Source of the DNA: Balamuthia mandrillaris
Taxonomy: Eukaryota > Discosea > Longamoebia > Balamuthiidae
Length of the DNA stretch: 64,000 bases
Direction: 5' to 3'
Assembly (NCBI GenBank): GCA_031835245.1
Contig: JAVKOQ010000078.1
Span: 124,001 to 188,000 of the forward strand
The position numbers and the translations under genes are program-made. The notes under the pieces are model-generated. The model saw only the letters and a list, made by a program, of their open reading frames with translations, ran no database searches and was not told the origin of the DNA. Positions 43,203 to 54,921 of the stretch are shown here, one piece after another; positions within the stretch are counted from its first letter, which is position 1; each line of letters begins with the position of its first letter.

Positions 43203-46122
43203 ATGTTCAGACTCATACGCAAGGACAAGGACAAGGGTAAAGAAAAAGAGGATGAGGGAATTGGCGAAAGTAGCGGCAGCCCGAGGGCCAAGCGTTCCTC
43301 CACCCACATGAAAAATGCCAGGGAGAAAGGCAAAGAACGAGGTGCCGGCTCTTCTAGAATACAAGAGGGCGAAGCCGACTCTGAAAACTCTGATGTGGAG
43401 AAGGTACATTGTTTGTTCCGTGTCTCTTCTATTCTCTTTGGTCTGTTCTTTGTTCTTCTCCTCCTCGATGCTCTTCTTCGGCTTGACCGCTTCCGCCAAC
43501 TGAAAGGATTTTTATCTCATGGAAAAGCCAAAGGGCAAAAAGCAAGACCTAACCCTCTCCACCCTTCTTAACATCCGAGACGCAGCCACCGAAGAGCCAA
43601 TGACCCCTTACAACGAATTTGCCAATGTAACTTCCTCTTGCTTCTTACTCTCTCTCTCCTCTCTCCTCTCTTCTCTCTCCTCTCCTCTCTCCTCTCTCCT
43701 CTCTCCTCTCCTCTTCATCGCTCCCTTTGTTTCTCTCTTCCTGAGTGCCATTTGTTCACAGGAAATAAGTAAGACTGTAATGGTGCGTAACTTGCCTTTC
43801 GAGCTTACAGCGATGGAACTGGCTGATGTTGCCACCGCCAAAGGCGGTATTCGTATGATCAAATTGTAAGTCTTCTTTCTTGCTGCTTCTTTTATTATTG
43901 TCTTTTTTGCGTTTATTTCTTTTTTTTTTGTCCTTTGTCGCTCTTACAAAACTGTTGCTGTGGTTGTTGTTTATGTTCTCGGTCTTATTATATTGGCAGC
44001 TATCCGAAAGGGGGTCTCAAGTCTGCTTTAATTGAGTTCAACACTTGTGAAGGGTTGCATAGAAAGATTGCACGCAAGATAGAAGCTCTTGGTTCTGGTA
44101 TTGTTGTAGAACCTGCCCGAGTATGTTCTTTATCACTTTTTATCTTTTGCTCTTTTTACTCTGCTCTAGTCTTCCTTCCCAACGTCCTGCTTTGTCTTTT
44201 CATTCTCATTTACCCTTTTTGTTTTTTCTGCATGATAGATATGCATTCGGCAAGCACTCACTTTGGAGCTAGAAAACGAGGTGTCTCGTGCAAATGACTT
44301 TGAGAGCAAACTCAAAGAAGCTCAACAAAGGGAAAAAGAGCTACAAGCAGAGTTGGAAGAACAGCAATCGCAAATTGAGACGATGACAGCAGAGAAGAAG
44401 CGGCTTACCAACAGCCTCAACATCGAAACATCCTCTAGACATATTTTCGAGCAACAGAACAAAATGCTGGAAGCAGAGAGAGACCGATTGAAAGAAGAAA
44501 ACAAAGTTCAAAAGGCGGAACTCATTCAGCTGCAGAAACAGTTTAATCGCACTCAATTCCAGCTGCTCACTTTGCAGGCAGAAAGGAATCCAACGGACAA
44601 GAGCATAAGCGAGGAGCTGCAAAAACATTTGGAGAGGGAAATGAGAGAGTTGCAGTTGGAGGAAGAACGAGAACAGAGGAGGTATGCTCTCGAAAAACGG
44701 GTCAAAGACCGTATGATAAGGCAACGAGTACGTGCTGAAGGATTGGCGCTGAGTGCTGCCCAGCATTGGAAAGAATGGGCTAGGTGTGTTCATTTTACTT
44801 TTACATTTTTTCTCTTTAGTCGCAAACCTAAATAACTTTGTCTCTCTAGGAAGAAGGCTATTTTACGACAGGAAGAAGAACTCACAATGAAGTTTTTAGA
44901 GGAAGAAAGGCTAGAAAGGCAGCGAGAGGCCGAAGAACGAGAATATAGCTGTGTATGTATCATACAACACTTTTTACGGTTTCTTATCTACATTGAAACT
45001 CACTTTTTTTTTAACCTGTAGCCTATATGTTATTGTGACTACAAGATCGCGGAAATGTATACTCTCGACCAATGCTTTCACCGCTTCTGTTTTGAAGTTA
45101 GTTTCCCTTTCTCTCTCTCTCCTTTCACTCATTCGCTCAAAATAATGCTTTTGCCACTTTCTCCAGTGCATAGGACAGTACCTGAAAGTGAAGATAGAGG
45201 AGGGACAAGTACGAAAGATAATATGTCCCGATCCTAAATGTTCAGAAACCATAACACCAGCCGAGGTATGTCTTCCAAACTCCCATTCTCTTTCACGATT
45301 TTATTCATCTAAATCTTTCTCTCCCTCCCTTAGATTAAGCATTGTGTAAGTCAGGAACTGTTTGAAAAGTTTGAGGAATTCTCCCTCCAAGCTGCTCTTA
45401 ATCAAATGCCAGATCTTCGTTGGTGTCCCAAACCTGGTTGCAAGAACGCCATGGTACGCAATGATGTCCCCCTTAGTAGTTTCAGTCTCATTATATTTTC
45501 CTCAGTCGTTTTTGGGGTGGTAACTAACAAACAAACCAGATTGGAGACGAAGAGAATCCAATGATGATTTGCTCTAATCCTTCTTGTAAATACTCTTTCT
45601 GTTTTAAATGCAAAGAAGAATGGTATTGTACACTCGGTTTTATTTCCTTATTTACCCTGTGTCTTTATTTCCTGTTTAATCTTTATTGTTCCTTTTTGTT
45701 CTTCTTTAATTCTTGACATAGGCACGCTGATGCGACATGTGAACAATATCAACAATGGAAGATTGAAAACTCAGAGGCAGACGCCAAATATGCCGAATGG
45801 GTTAGAACGAATGCTAAACCTTGCCCCAAATGTCATTGCAGCATTGAGAAGAACGGCGGTTGCAATCACATGACTTGTCAGCAGTGCAGCCACCAGTTCT
45901 GGTACGTTCTTGTTCTTACATTCTCCTCCACCGTTTACTGACTGTTATCTTGTTTCTTCTTCGTTTATTTGTTTTTGTTCTGAAGCTGGCTTTGCATGAA
46001 GGATTATACAGTAAGTTCTATTCTCTATATTTGCTCCATTATCCAATCTCACCTTTTCCTTGCCAAACAAACAGAGCGACCACTTTGGAAATATGCCATG
46101 GAGTTGCAAGCAGTTTACTTGA
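43203..46122 (+). CDS. RRM-RBR protein: RING-between-RING E3 ubiquitin ligase
   Basis: Thirteen exons join in phase. A charged N-terminus is followed by an RRM-like fold, TVMVRNLPFELTAMELADVA (43770) and GGLKSALIEFNTCEGLHRKI (44010). A long coiled coil follows (about 44260-44940, EREMRELQLEEEREQRRY and similar). The RBR module has RING1 PICYCDYKIAEM, LDQCFHRFCFECIG and ICPDPKC. The IBR has WCPKPGCKNAMIG and CSNPSCKYSFCFKCKEEW. RING2 is PCPKCHCSIEKNGGCNHMTC then CSHQFCWLCMKDY. The Cys in NGGCNHM is the expected catalytic residue that forms the ubiquitin thioester, as in Parkin. It would transfer ubiquitin directly to substrates. The RRM suggests RNA-linked recruitment, which is inference. Confidence 0.92.
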
Positions 46123-46461
46123 TGGGCATGCCGGTAAACAACCACATCATATTGTCCGCCTTCCTTTGAAGAGGTCACCATTTTGAACGAATCACAAAGA
46201 GAAAGGCCAACAACTTACTCGCTACTGTACTATAAATTCTATCACATTCTAACCATATTACTTAACAATCTATTGCTTTCTCTTTGTTGGAAGGGGGGAT
46301 AAAGGGTACAAAGCCACAGTGACAAGCCAACAAAGAGAATTTTGGTAATTGAGGTTAGTCCGATTTTGGTCCTTCTACGAGGTTGAGAAAAAAAGGGCAT
46401 CAGCTTGCAACGTAATACCCAAAAAAAACAAATAAAGACCCTCACCCATCCCGCTGTAGCA
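46123..46461. other. Intergenic region before the saposin-like gene
   Basis: No gene was recognised. This stretch should hold the 3' end of the RBR gene and the promoter of the next gene. Confidence 0.45.
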
Positions 46462-48610
46462 ATGGAGGAGCGGGGAAAGACCGTTACTCGCTGGCTTGCC
46501 TGCTTGTGGTGTTTGCTATCCTGTCTTGGTGCGTTTTCCGTTTGTTCTTTTCTGTGTTTTTTGCTGTCTTCTTATTATTTTTTTTCCCTCGATCTTCGTC
46601 GACGTGAAAGCTGCCGCCGTGAGCGCATCACAAGGAATCGCTCACCCTCTCCGCGATGACTGCGCTTTGTGCGAGGAGCTTCTTCACATGGTGTAAGCAG
46701 TGAATCTTTCCTTCCTGTTTCTTCCTCTTCTCTTTCTCTCTCTCTCTCTCTTTGTGCTTTTGCGAAAACAAACACCTTTTTCTCGTTCAGCTCAGTGGAG
46801 AAGGCCGTTGCCTGCCCAACGCTCTGTGCTGAGATCTGGCCCGACTATGACTGCGGGTGGCTCTGTCGCCAACTGGACACTTTGATGGAGGCTGGCAGGA
46901 AGCCATGCTACGACATTGGCTACTGCAAAGAGCGAGAAAGGCGGCTGCAGAGAGAGAAGGAGGAAAAGGAGGAGCAAGAACGGAACAAACAAAGAATGGA
47001 GGCGGAGCAGCGAGAGCGGCAACAAATGGAAGAGCAGCAACGACGTGAGCATGAGTGGATAAACGATCTCAGAGAGGAGAGAAAGAAAGTGGAGAGGGAA
47101 AGAAAGGAAGTGGAAAGAGAGAAAGAGAAGCTGCGACGGGATAGAGAACTGCTGGAGGCGGAGAAAGCCAGATTTGAGCTGGAGAAAAAGCGATGGAGAG
47201 AACAAGAAGGAGCGACACCAACGGTGCAGCAGCAAACACAGCAGCCACGAGCGGAGGACCTGTTGGAGAAACTCAGACAAGAGCTGGAAAAGAAAGAGAA
47301 GGCGCTGTTAGAGCGACAACAAAGCGAGCGGGATAGAGAGGAGGAACAAAAACGCATCGACGAACAAAAGCGACGGGGAGAGGAGCAAAAACAACACAAG
47401 CAAAGAGAACAACAAAAACGAATAGAGGAACAACAGAAGCAATTGGAAGAACAACGCCAGCGAGAACTTGCGGAAAGACAAGCTTTTGAAGCCAAAGTTG
47501 ACGAACAATTTAAGCAAGGTTCGTTCATTCTTTACACCTGCCCTCTAACTGCAATGGTCGCTCACTCTCTTTAGAAAAGCTCCCTCTTCTACCATAACTC
47601 CAAACCAGAACACTCCCAAGCAACCTGTTCATGAGAAGACAGCTCCAAGAGAAGGAGGAGGATGGGCGAGACTGGCCTGTTTGGAGCTCGTTCGCTTTAG
47701 CAACCTTCTGTATATGGCCCTCTTCTTCCTGTTCCAAGTGATGACAGAGCATGTGCTAGTCAAGCTGCAATCTCACATAAACTACGCTGGGGATTGGAGA
47801 CGACAGATGCAGATGCTGGACCTTGGCTCAAAGGCTTGGAACATCAGCCGCTCGCTGGTGCTTTGCCTGTTGGGTAACCTGTGCCTACCCTCTGCTTACC
47901 TGCTCTTCTTGTACACACTCGGCTTTGGTCTGTCTTTGTCTTCTCTCAGTAAAGAAGAGCAGGAAGGCGCTCGAGCGCCAGCAAAGGTATCGGCAGTGGC
48001 CAGCGACTTTATGAACTTCTTCCTTGCTTGCGAGATGGGAAAGCGCCTCGGAATGATAGTAGCGGCTGCTTTGGACATACGCACTCTTTACCATACCTCG
48101 GCTGTGTCCTTCAATGACCTTACCGGCGAGACCAACCGTGCTTTCCTGCGCAAAGCGTTCATTCAGCTGCGTGACATTGTGGACAGCGTCCAGCTTTGCG
48201 CGTTGATGGTGATTATCGCCTTGTGGCCAAGCACCTCGTCATCTCCCCTCTGTTCCGAACTGGCTCTTTTGCTGTTAATTCTAGAGGTGGCGACCTTCCT
48301 CTACAACCTTCTCATGCTTTGTGGCATCGACCAGTTTATGCGGCTGGACACAGCCCGTGGCCTTTGCACCGTCATCACCATCGTCTCCTTGATCAACTTC
48401 CTGTTCACCCTCAACAGCTACCTCTTCGCCCACTCTTTAACGCCGCCGTTGTACTCCCCCACCTCCTTGAAGTGGTTGTGGTGGGCATCGCTCTATCTGC
48501 TCATTTCCGCACTGCACGAGGCCTACGCCAGTCTTCGGCCTTGCGCCCTGCAACTCTTGCGGACTTTCGGGTCTACAAGCCCGTCAACCAATAAAGCGAA
48601 GAGGATCTGA
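46462..48610 (+). CDS. Saposin-like, coiled-coil and multi-pass membrane protein
   Basis: Four exons. The signal peptide WLACLWCLLSCLAAAVSA is formed by splicing near 46530-46612. A Cys-rich domain resembles a saposin B fold: DDCALCEELLHMV, CPTLCAEIWPDYDCGWLC, then KPCYDIGYC; it has eight Cys rather than six. About 220 residues of Arg/Glu/Gln-rich coiled coil follow (46920-47518). After a short intron the last exon encodes about five hydrophobic helices (LLYMALFFLFQVMTEHVLV, SLVLCLLGNLCLPSAYLLF, LCALMVIIALWP, LALLLLILEVATFLYNLLML, CTVITIVSLINFLF). I know no family with this order. If the signal peptide is used, the coiled coil would be lumenal or extracellular. Confidence 0.78.
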
Positions 48611-49083
48611 CCTTTTTTTGAAAAATGAGTGGTAGATCTTTTGTAAGCAAATCGGATCAAAACTTATAATTTTCAAACTCCGGATCTCTTCCCAGGTGCA
48701 CCAACCCTCGAGTGGAGACCGAGGGTTACCATGTCTGAGGGGTCGTTCCCCACTTAACCTCAATTCAAAAGAAGACGAATAGAAGAGAAAAACCACCAAA
48801 AAACTTCCGAGTAGAGAAAAAGCAACCTTCTTTTTTGCGTGGCCCGCGCCTTTCCTTTTTTGTCTTTGTGTGGCCCTCTTTGCCCCTTGCGCTTGGCCGA
48901 CCCTTCCTCCTCCGCCTCCGAACTTTCTTTCTGTGAAATACTTTATTTTTTTCGGGAGCTTTTTTGCATTTTCAAACGATATTGGATTGTTATAAGTACC
49001 CAACGAAAAAACTCCAAACCGCTTTTACCGGCCTGTAAACGAAAGAAACAAACAAACGATAAACAACGAAACCACCAACGACA
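48611..49083. other. Intergenic region with two small hairpins
   Basis: No gene was found. A hairpin with 8-base arms (48703-48710 and 48720-48727) is followed at once by a GGGG/CCCC hairpin (48739-48751). The right half is the likely promoter of the MORN gene. Confidence 0.45.
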
Positions 49084-49765
49084 ATGGCGAGCAGAACGGA
49101 GACCTATGAGGATGGCAGTACCTACACCGGCGAGTTTGCAGATGGCAAGAGACATGGCCAGGGTGAATATCGCTGGGCCAAATAAGTATCTCCACTTATT
49201 ATTATTACTGTTCGTTGTTGTTTTCTGGTTTATTTATTTTTTTTTAAAAAGTGTTGTCTTGTGTTGCATGGTTGCACTTCCTTCCAGCTTTACTAACGAA
49301 ACCTTTCTTCTCTCTCTCTCTCTCTCTTTTGCTCTTCCTGACAGCACTGGTGACAGGTACGACGGTCAGTGGAAAGAGGGCAAGCAAGAAGGACTGGGCA
49401 TGTGCTGCTACACCTCCGGCAACCGGTACGAGGGCGAGTGGAAGGACAACAAAAAACATGGCAAAGGAGTGTTCACGTGGGCGGACGGAGACCGCTACGA
49501 GGGAGAGTACTATGATGATGAGCAGGAGGGCTATGGCGTCTACACTTACGCCAACGGGGACCGCTATGATGGAGAATGGAAGAACGATTTGAAGCATGGG
49601 CAAGGAACTTTCACATGGAAGAGCGGCAACCGGTACAAAGGCGGATGGAAGGACGGCAAGCAGCATGGACCGGGCAAGTACAAAACGAAAGAAGGGCAAG
49701 TCACAAGAAGAGACTACGACCATGGCGAACTGAAGGGAGAGAACTCCACCTCTGACTCGGACTGA
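49084..49765 (+). CDS. MORN-repeat protein
   Basis: MORN repeats bind membranes or act as scaffolds. The first exon (49084-49185) gives ETYEDGSTYTGEFADGKRHG and YRWAK. The second exon (from about 49346) has about six repeats: DRYDGQWKEGKQEGLGM, NRYEGEWKDNKKHGKGVF, DRYEGEYYDDEQEGYGVY, DRYDGEWKNDLKHGQGTF and NRYKGGWKDGKQHGPGKY, and ends TSDSD at 49765. No enzyme domain is attached. The join is not clean: the GT donor at 49186 follows an in-frame TAA, so a canonical splice would leave only 34 codons. The correct phase would need the cut one base earlier. Sequence error, a non-standard donor or a start in exon 2 could explain it. Confidence 0.8.
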
Positions 49766-50033
49766 AAGACCTTTTATTTTACTTCCATGTGACACTAGTG
49801 ACCGGCAGCTTGCGCGACCGTAACAACGTTCGTTGGTCGTGGACTTATCTCCCATCGCCACTTGCGGGTATCGGCCTATTTTTTTTTTTTAACTTGTCGG
49901 TTGTTTGTACTTTTTGTGTTGGTGTGCGTGCTTTGTGTGCATGTATGTGGCAAAGTGAAAAACAAAAGCGAAAAACAAAAGCGAAAACTAAACTTTTGGA
50001 TGTATGTGTGTTATTCCGAGTAGAAAAAGAATC

Positions 50034-50072
<39 letters not shown>

Positions 50073-50123
50073 ACTTTGGTGTCGTGTGTTTACATCTTTG
50101 TACAAACGAAGTCAGCATCGATG
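49766..50123. other. Region between convergent MORN and SH3-RING genes
   Basis: No gene was recognised. It contains a (CT)n run at 50039-50069, poly-T at 49879-49890 and GCGAAAAACAAAA-type tandem words near 49960-49985. Confidence 0.5.
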
Positions 50124-50447
50124 CTATACAATGTAAGCTTTGATGACTTGCGTGATGGGTCCTCTACATACTGGGCACAATGCTGTGCGTTGGTGTAACT
50201 GCTTTGCACACTGTACGCACATGCACAAGTGACCACACGGCAACACCAATGCGTCCTTAGCCTATTGAAGATACAGAACAAAAGGGTAGCGAAAGAAAAC
50301 AAAAGATATTAGATGATACCAAGTAGCCTCTGCTCAACATCACACGTACCCCTTCCATGCATATGCAGCACGTAGAGTTCTCATCTTTGTCTTTGTTGCT
50401 TGGCTGTGCTCGTTGATCTTGTGAAAGCGGAGAGCCATGAGTTAAGC

Positions 50448-50487
<40 letters not shown>

Positions 50488-51121
50488 TAGAACTTCAGTG
50501 ACGTAGTCAGAAGGAAATGAACCAAGCTGATGGCTAGGGTCAACCCCAAACCACCATCCTGACTCGAACTTTTTCAGCACGTGCAGCTGCATTCCTACTG
50601 AAAGGGCAAGGTTTTCCTCTGTTTCCTTTCTAAAGTCAAAGTTGCTGACGCACCGACGAGGCACCCCTTGTATTCTGTTGATATTCCATACCATGGTGAA
50701 AGAATCCGAGTATGAGATAATAGAATGTCTTCAACGTAAAGGGCGAGACAGCTGGTTGCTTTCGCACTTACATCCGTTCCATGAAAGCAGAGCTTTCCTC
50801 CCGAGAATGAAAACAAAGGCCCACCAGTTTTTCTAGCGAAGTTCAGCAGTATAAGTGGCAGGTGTGGAACAAAAAATCAGAGGGTTAAAAAGCAAAAAAG
50901 GTACTCGTTTTGGAGTCAAAGTGACGGCCCCACAGAGCATAATAACGGGAGCTATCTTTGGCTCGCCGCAGGTTGTGAGCCTTCCCGCTGAATATGGTCT
51001 TTCCAATAACCTTGCCCACTATTTCGGATACCTCCAACCTTGGTCCTTCCAACACGCGGATAAACATTTTGGTGGTAAACAACCCCCATGTAGCAGCCCT
51101 TTTGAAAGTTAAGTTTGTCAT
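50124..51121 (-). CDS. SH3 and RING-finger protein, probable E3 ligase
   Basis: An N-terminal region (exon about 50925-51121) contains MFIRVLEGPRLEVSEIV and RYYALWGRHFDSKT. It joins KLVGLCFHSREESSAFMERI, which resembles the last strand and helix of a PH or EVH1/WH1 domain. An SH3 domain follows: RCVSNFDFRKETEENLALS, LHVLKKFESGWWFGV and LGSFPSDYVTEV. After an intron with (CT)n come CCICMEG and, in the last exon, VLPCGHLCMCVQCAKQL and ALCPVCRGPI, a C3HC4 RING. It would link a partner bound through SH3 to ubiquitination. The stop is at 50124. The N-terminal fold is uncertain; SH3 and RING are clear. Confidence 0.85.
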
Positions 51122-51429
51122 AAAGAAGCATCACTAGTAAGGAATGAGCTATAATAACGCTAAAGACTAGTTTAGAGTTTGTTTGAATGGAAGAAGGGTT
51201 GGAATTACACCAAAGAGTCACGCGGAATGTCTTCCTTTATCCAGCACTTGAACAAAGAGGAAGGGACCTTTGTGTCTCTCGGCGGCATTGCTGTCGCTGT
51301 CCTCGCACGTTCCATTTCTTCTCTCTCTTTTCCGCCTTTGTATTCCGCTTTTTTCGAATTTTCGCTCATCGATTATTGTCTACATAAAATCAAGCAAAAA
51401 AAAAGTAGCGAAGAAGAAGAGGAAAAAAA

Positions 51430-51734
51430 ATGGTGAACGCCACCGAAGTCGTTTTGCTTTCTTGGTGCGTTTGGCCCTCCCCTCCTCTTCCATCCTTTCC
51501 CCTCCCCCTCTCTATGTACTTTTTGTATCCTGCTAACGGTTCGATTGCAGCGATCCTTCTCTGAAACAATATTTGCTGCTGGTGGACAAAGAACATCATT
51601 TTATCATCAAAGATCTGGATGAGACCCATTTGTTGGTGCTGCCCACCGCCACCAAATTTTTGCAAGAAAAGTTGGACGAGCTGCATGACGAAAACACATA
51701 TCTCCCTGTTGAAGCTCAGATGAATCCGTCTTAA
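51430..51734 (+). CDS. TFB5: TFIIH subunit TFB5 (TTDA/GTF2H5)
   Basis: TFB5 is the smallest core subunit of TFIIH and stabilises p52/Tfb2 in transcription and nucleotide-excision repair. Exons 51430-51464 and 51551-51734 encode MVNATEVVLLSC, then DPSLKQYLLLVDKEHHFIIK, DLDETHLLVLP and FLQEKLDELHDENTY. The protein has about 72 residues, the normal size (human 71), and the MVN start, CDP-x2-KQ and D-DxTH motifs are conserved. The single intron splits the Cys codon. Confidence 0.95.
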
Positions 51735-51828
51735 AAAAACAGTAACAAAGCAGCCATTTATTTCTTTTGTACAAATCGATCGCTACTTTTTCTTCTGAAC
51801 GTACTCTCTCTCTCTCTCTCTCTTCTTT

Positions 51829-53873
51829 TTATTCGTAAAGAGGGTTTTCTCTGACGTTGGGTGAAGCCTCATAGAGAATGTTGGTGTGAGCCACGGAAGT
51901 ATCCCTATCGAAAGCAGTGGTGGCCGGCTGAGCGCGCGCCCGTCCCCGCAGCACAAAGAACGCGATCAGAGCTGCCAGAAGCGCCAAGAGCAGCGTCAGG
52001 CCGACAAAGCCACCCACTATGCCGCCCACCAAAGGAGCTACATCATCGTCGTCGTCGTCATGATGGTGGTCATGGTGTTCCTGTTCGTGATGGTCGACAC
52101 TGCCTCCATCGACTACCACCGGAACGAACAAACACTCGCACGTGTTCTCATCCAAGTAAAAGCGTCCTCCCTGTTTTTCTGGGTCTTGCAGCTGCCTATC
52201 CCTGCACTGCTCGAACATCCTTCGAGGGCAAGCGCAGACGCAACGACCGTTGCCAGCACGATCTGCAGTGGGTTCCTTTGGCGGTTGGCATGTTGGTGTT
52301 TGTCGCTTCTTTTCTTGTACTTCTTCGCAGGAAGATGGTGGAGCTACAGTGGAACAGGAGCAAGTATTCCAATCCCACCACTTGGCATCATCGTTGCCAC
52401 CAGTACCGCAGCTATCGGGATCAACGCCATTCGTCCAGGCGTACTGACAGCGACCATCTACCCCACAGGAAGATCGTCTGCAAGGCAAATGACCGCAACC
52501 CATGATTGCTTGGCTCCTTTCGGCGTGGATGGACACCGAGTCCGGTCCCACGCAGAACTGCTCAAATTTGTCATTGGGGAACGTGCCCTGGTTGTCATCT
52601 CCCACAACGGAAAAGTAAGAGCGAGCGGGATAGTTCTCGTAACCGAATGGCACTGCAGGTGACAATGGGCTCGGTGACGTCAAGTCTATCGAGCTGCTAA
52701 AGTTCCAGTTGCCACTTCCTCTACGGTGCAAGCCGTCGAGGCAACCGTGCAAAAGCATGATGGTGTTGGTGCTGAGATCTCCTCCTCGCGACGGGTCGCA
52801 GTTGGGTGAGTTCATACATTCTTCCACTGTCAAATCCCTCGTCAAGTAAAATGTTCCTGCGTTGATGCCATCCCCTGCCGGTTGGCAGCAGACGTTGTTA
52901 CTGGTGGACGTCTCAGGCGAACACACCCAGGAGGATACGCTGCTCATTCCTATTTGGTGGAACATTCCTCCATCGTTCTCCAACTCTGGGTAAGCACACA
53001 ATTCTCCTTCAACACATGCTGCCCTAGCTATTGTTTAACAAAACACAAAAAAAAAAAAAATCAGAATTTAGTATCACTCCTTTTCCACAACAGACGATAG
53101 AAGAGAAAGCGATACCTGGCAACATATACTGTTTAGTAGCTCGGGGTCCACCTACGTTATCGCTGTCTTTGATCATGACGACTTGGTAGCCAGCAATACC
53201 TTGCTCCGTGGCCATGAGGTATGGCACCTTCGCTCCTGTCTGCACCTCATAATTGGGATGGACGGGGCGACCCTCTCTGTTGCATCTGTTGCTTATGAGG
53301 AAGAACGCGCTCTCATCCTTTTTTTTTTTTTTTGACAAAACAAAGGTAAATGATAATTCCACTACGAACAAGCGCAAAGAGAGGAGAACCATTTGTGTGT
53401 CACAGCTATCGGTCAATGTATCTGTTTTCAACGTGTAAAAGCCGGAACGTTCTATTCCCGTCAACTTTCTGCCGAGTATCAACAGCAAACAAAAGAGGTT
53501 AGTATCAAAGAATGAGCGATGATGATGAATGAGAGAGAGAGAGAAAACAAGTAAACTAAAAACAGTACCCAACAGCGATGGGCGAATAATGGCTGGTGGC
53601 CGAAAACTCTCGCTCAGTGTAAGGCCTGCTCGCTGACCTCCACAACCTAAGAGCGCGAACTTCCTCTTCACCATATTCTTCCGGCTCGCACTCCCGCCAC
53701 GGGCAGTAAGGGTCACCACCGATGAGCGGGTCCACTCCCCGTTGCGCCAACGTTTCCGTTGGGGCCATGGCCAACAATGCCAACACCACCAAAGCAGAAG
53801 CGACCAACAGCCTCCTTCCCCAACAACAGCATTCCCTGTTGCGAGAAACGTAGCGAGAGCGATGATGTTGCAT
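51829..53873 (-). CDS. Cys-rich type I membrane protein with NPxY-bearing tail
   Basis: I do not recognise the extracellular family. ATG at 53873 leads to a signal sequence (RLLVASALVVLALLAMAPTE). Following exons give NRCNREGRPVHPNYEV and GIAGYQVVMIKDSDNVGG. The large exon (51829 to about 53030) has many Cys, including GCGHLPCRRSSCGVDGRCQY and CVCACPRRMFEQCRD. A His/Asp-rich linker (HHEQEHHDHHHDDDDDD) precedes one membrane helix (LVGGIVGGFVGLTLLLALLA). The tail ends TNILYEASPNVRENPLYE. NPLY is an NPxY motif as found in integrin-beta, LDL-receptor and Dictyostelium Sib tails, where it binds PTB or talin FERM domains. An adhesion or endocytic receptor role is inferred. Confidence 0.8.
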
Positions 53874-54536
53874 CTCTCTTTGTTTTGTTTTGTGTTTGTT
53901 GTTGTCACTTTTTTTTGTTGGTTGTTGTTGTTGAAGAGAAAGAAGTTTGCTGGGTTTTTGTAGTCGGTTTGACGTTAATATTTCCAGCAAAAATGAACAA
54001 AAGTGTCAAAAACTATTGTATGAAGGAAGGCAAGCCTCCTCCCCTCCCCCTCCTCCCTCCTCTTTGCGTATTTCCTAATTGCTGGCGAGGGCAGAGGATA
54101 GGTCTATCTCCACCTACCTTAACCCCACTGACATACAAGTTGTAGCCCTCTTCTCCGTTGTTCTCCTCTCCTCTCCTCTCTTTTTTTTTTTTTCGTTGGA
54201 GGGACTCTTTTTTTTGACGAGTTGGGCTCGTTCCACAAGCAAGCGGTGGTTACTCTGATTGCTATCGCAGAGACCGCCTTGGTTTGGCCGTTTTCGTTTG
54301 TCAACAACGGGTGGATGATGGTCGTTCTTTCTTCCTTCCAAACGAAAGGCAAAGAACTTAGGGGCCCATTCTTTGATGGTAACGCTGCCTGTATTCTTGC
54401 TGAGATTTCTCCTCAGTTTTCCAGCCAAGTTTCGCGGGCAAAACTCGTTTTCACAATTTATATTTGTAGACATTACTTCCCCTTTTAAAAATTATTCCTC
54501 CTGCTTTTCCGGTATGGTACATTTGTTGATGATGCA
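53874..54536. other. Intergenic region without a firm gene
   Basis: A minus-strand open frame at 54114-54473 starts MSTNINCENEFCPRNLAGKL but shows no recognisable domain, and its C-terminal half is low-complexity Lys/Glu/Arg. I do not support it as a gene. The left end holds the promoter of the NPxY-tail gene, the right end the 3' end of the Rho gene. Confidence 0.45.
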
Positions 54537-54875
54537 TTACACCATGATGCATCCACTTCTGCCTTTATCTTTTCTGGAGGGAGTGGCAGAATCCCTCATG
54601 TCGGCGCTGCTGCTGCTGCCACCCCCACCGCCGCTCGCCACAGAGGCGGCCACGTTTGCTGCGGCTTGGAAGATGGCGCCTAGCCCGGTTTGTGTCTTAG
54701 CGGAACACTCATAGTACCTTTTGTTTATATTGGATGGTGTGAGAAGAAACATAAAGAAACAACGAAGAAAAAGGCTTGGTAGAATACCCGCAAGCACCAA
54801 TCTCATCGGCCAAGGCTTTGCCCTTTTGTTTGTTAGAGAAACCAAGGAGAGAGTGAGGGTGAGAGAGGAGAGAGG

Positions 54876-54921
<46 letters not shown>

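Noticed and set aside
46920..47528. Minus-strand frame rich in Ser and Cys
   Set aside because: It is antisense to the Glu/Arg-rich coiled coil of the saposin-like gene; codon complement explains its composition.
54114..54473. Minus-strand 119-codon frame (MSTNINCENEFCPRNLAGKL start)
   Set aside because: No recognisable domain, low-complexity C-terminal half and no splice partners. It could be a small orphan gene but evidence is too weak.
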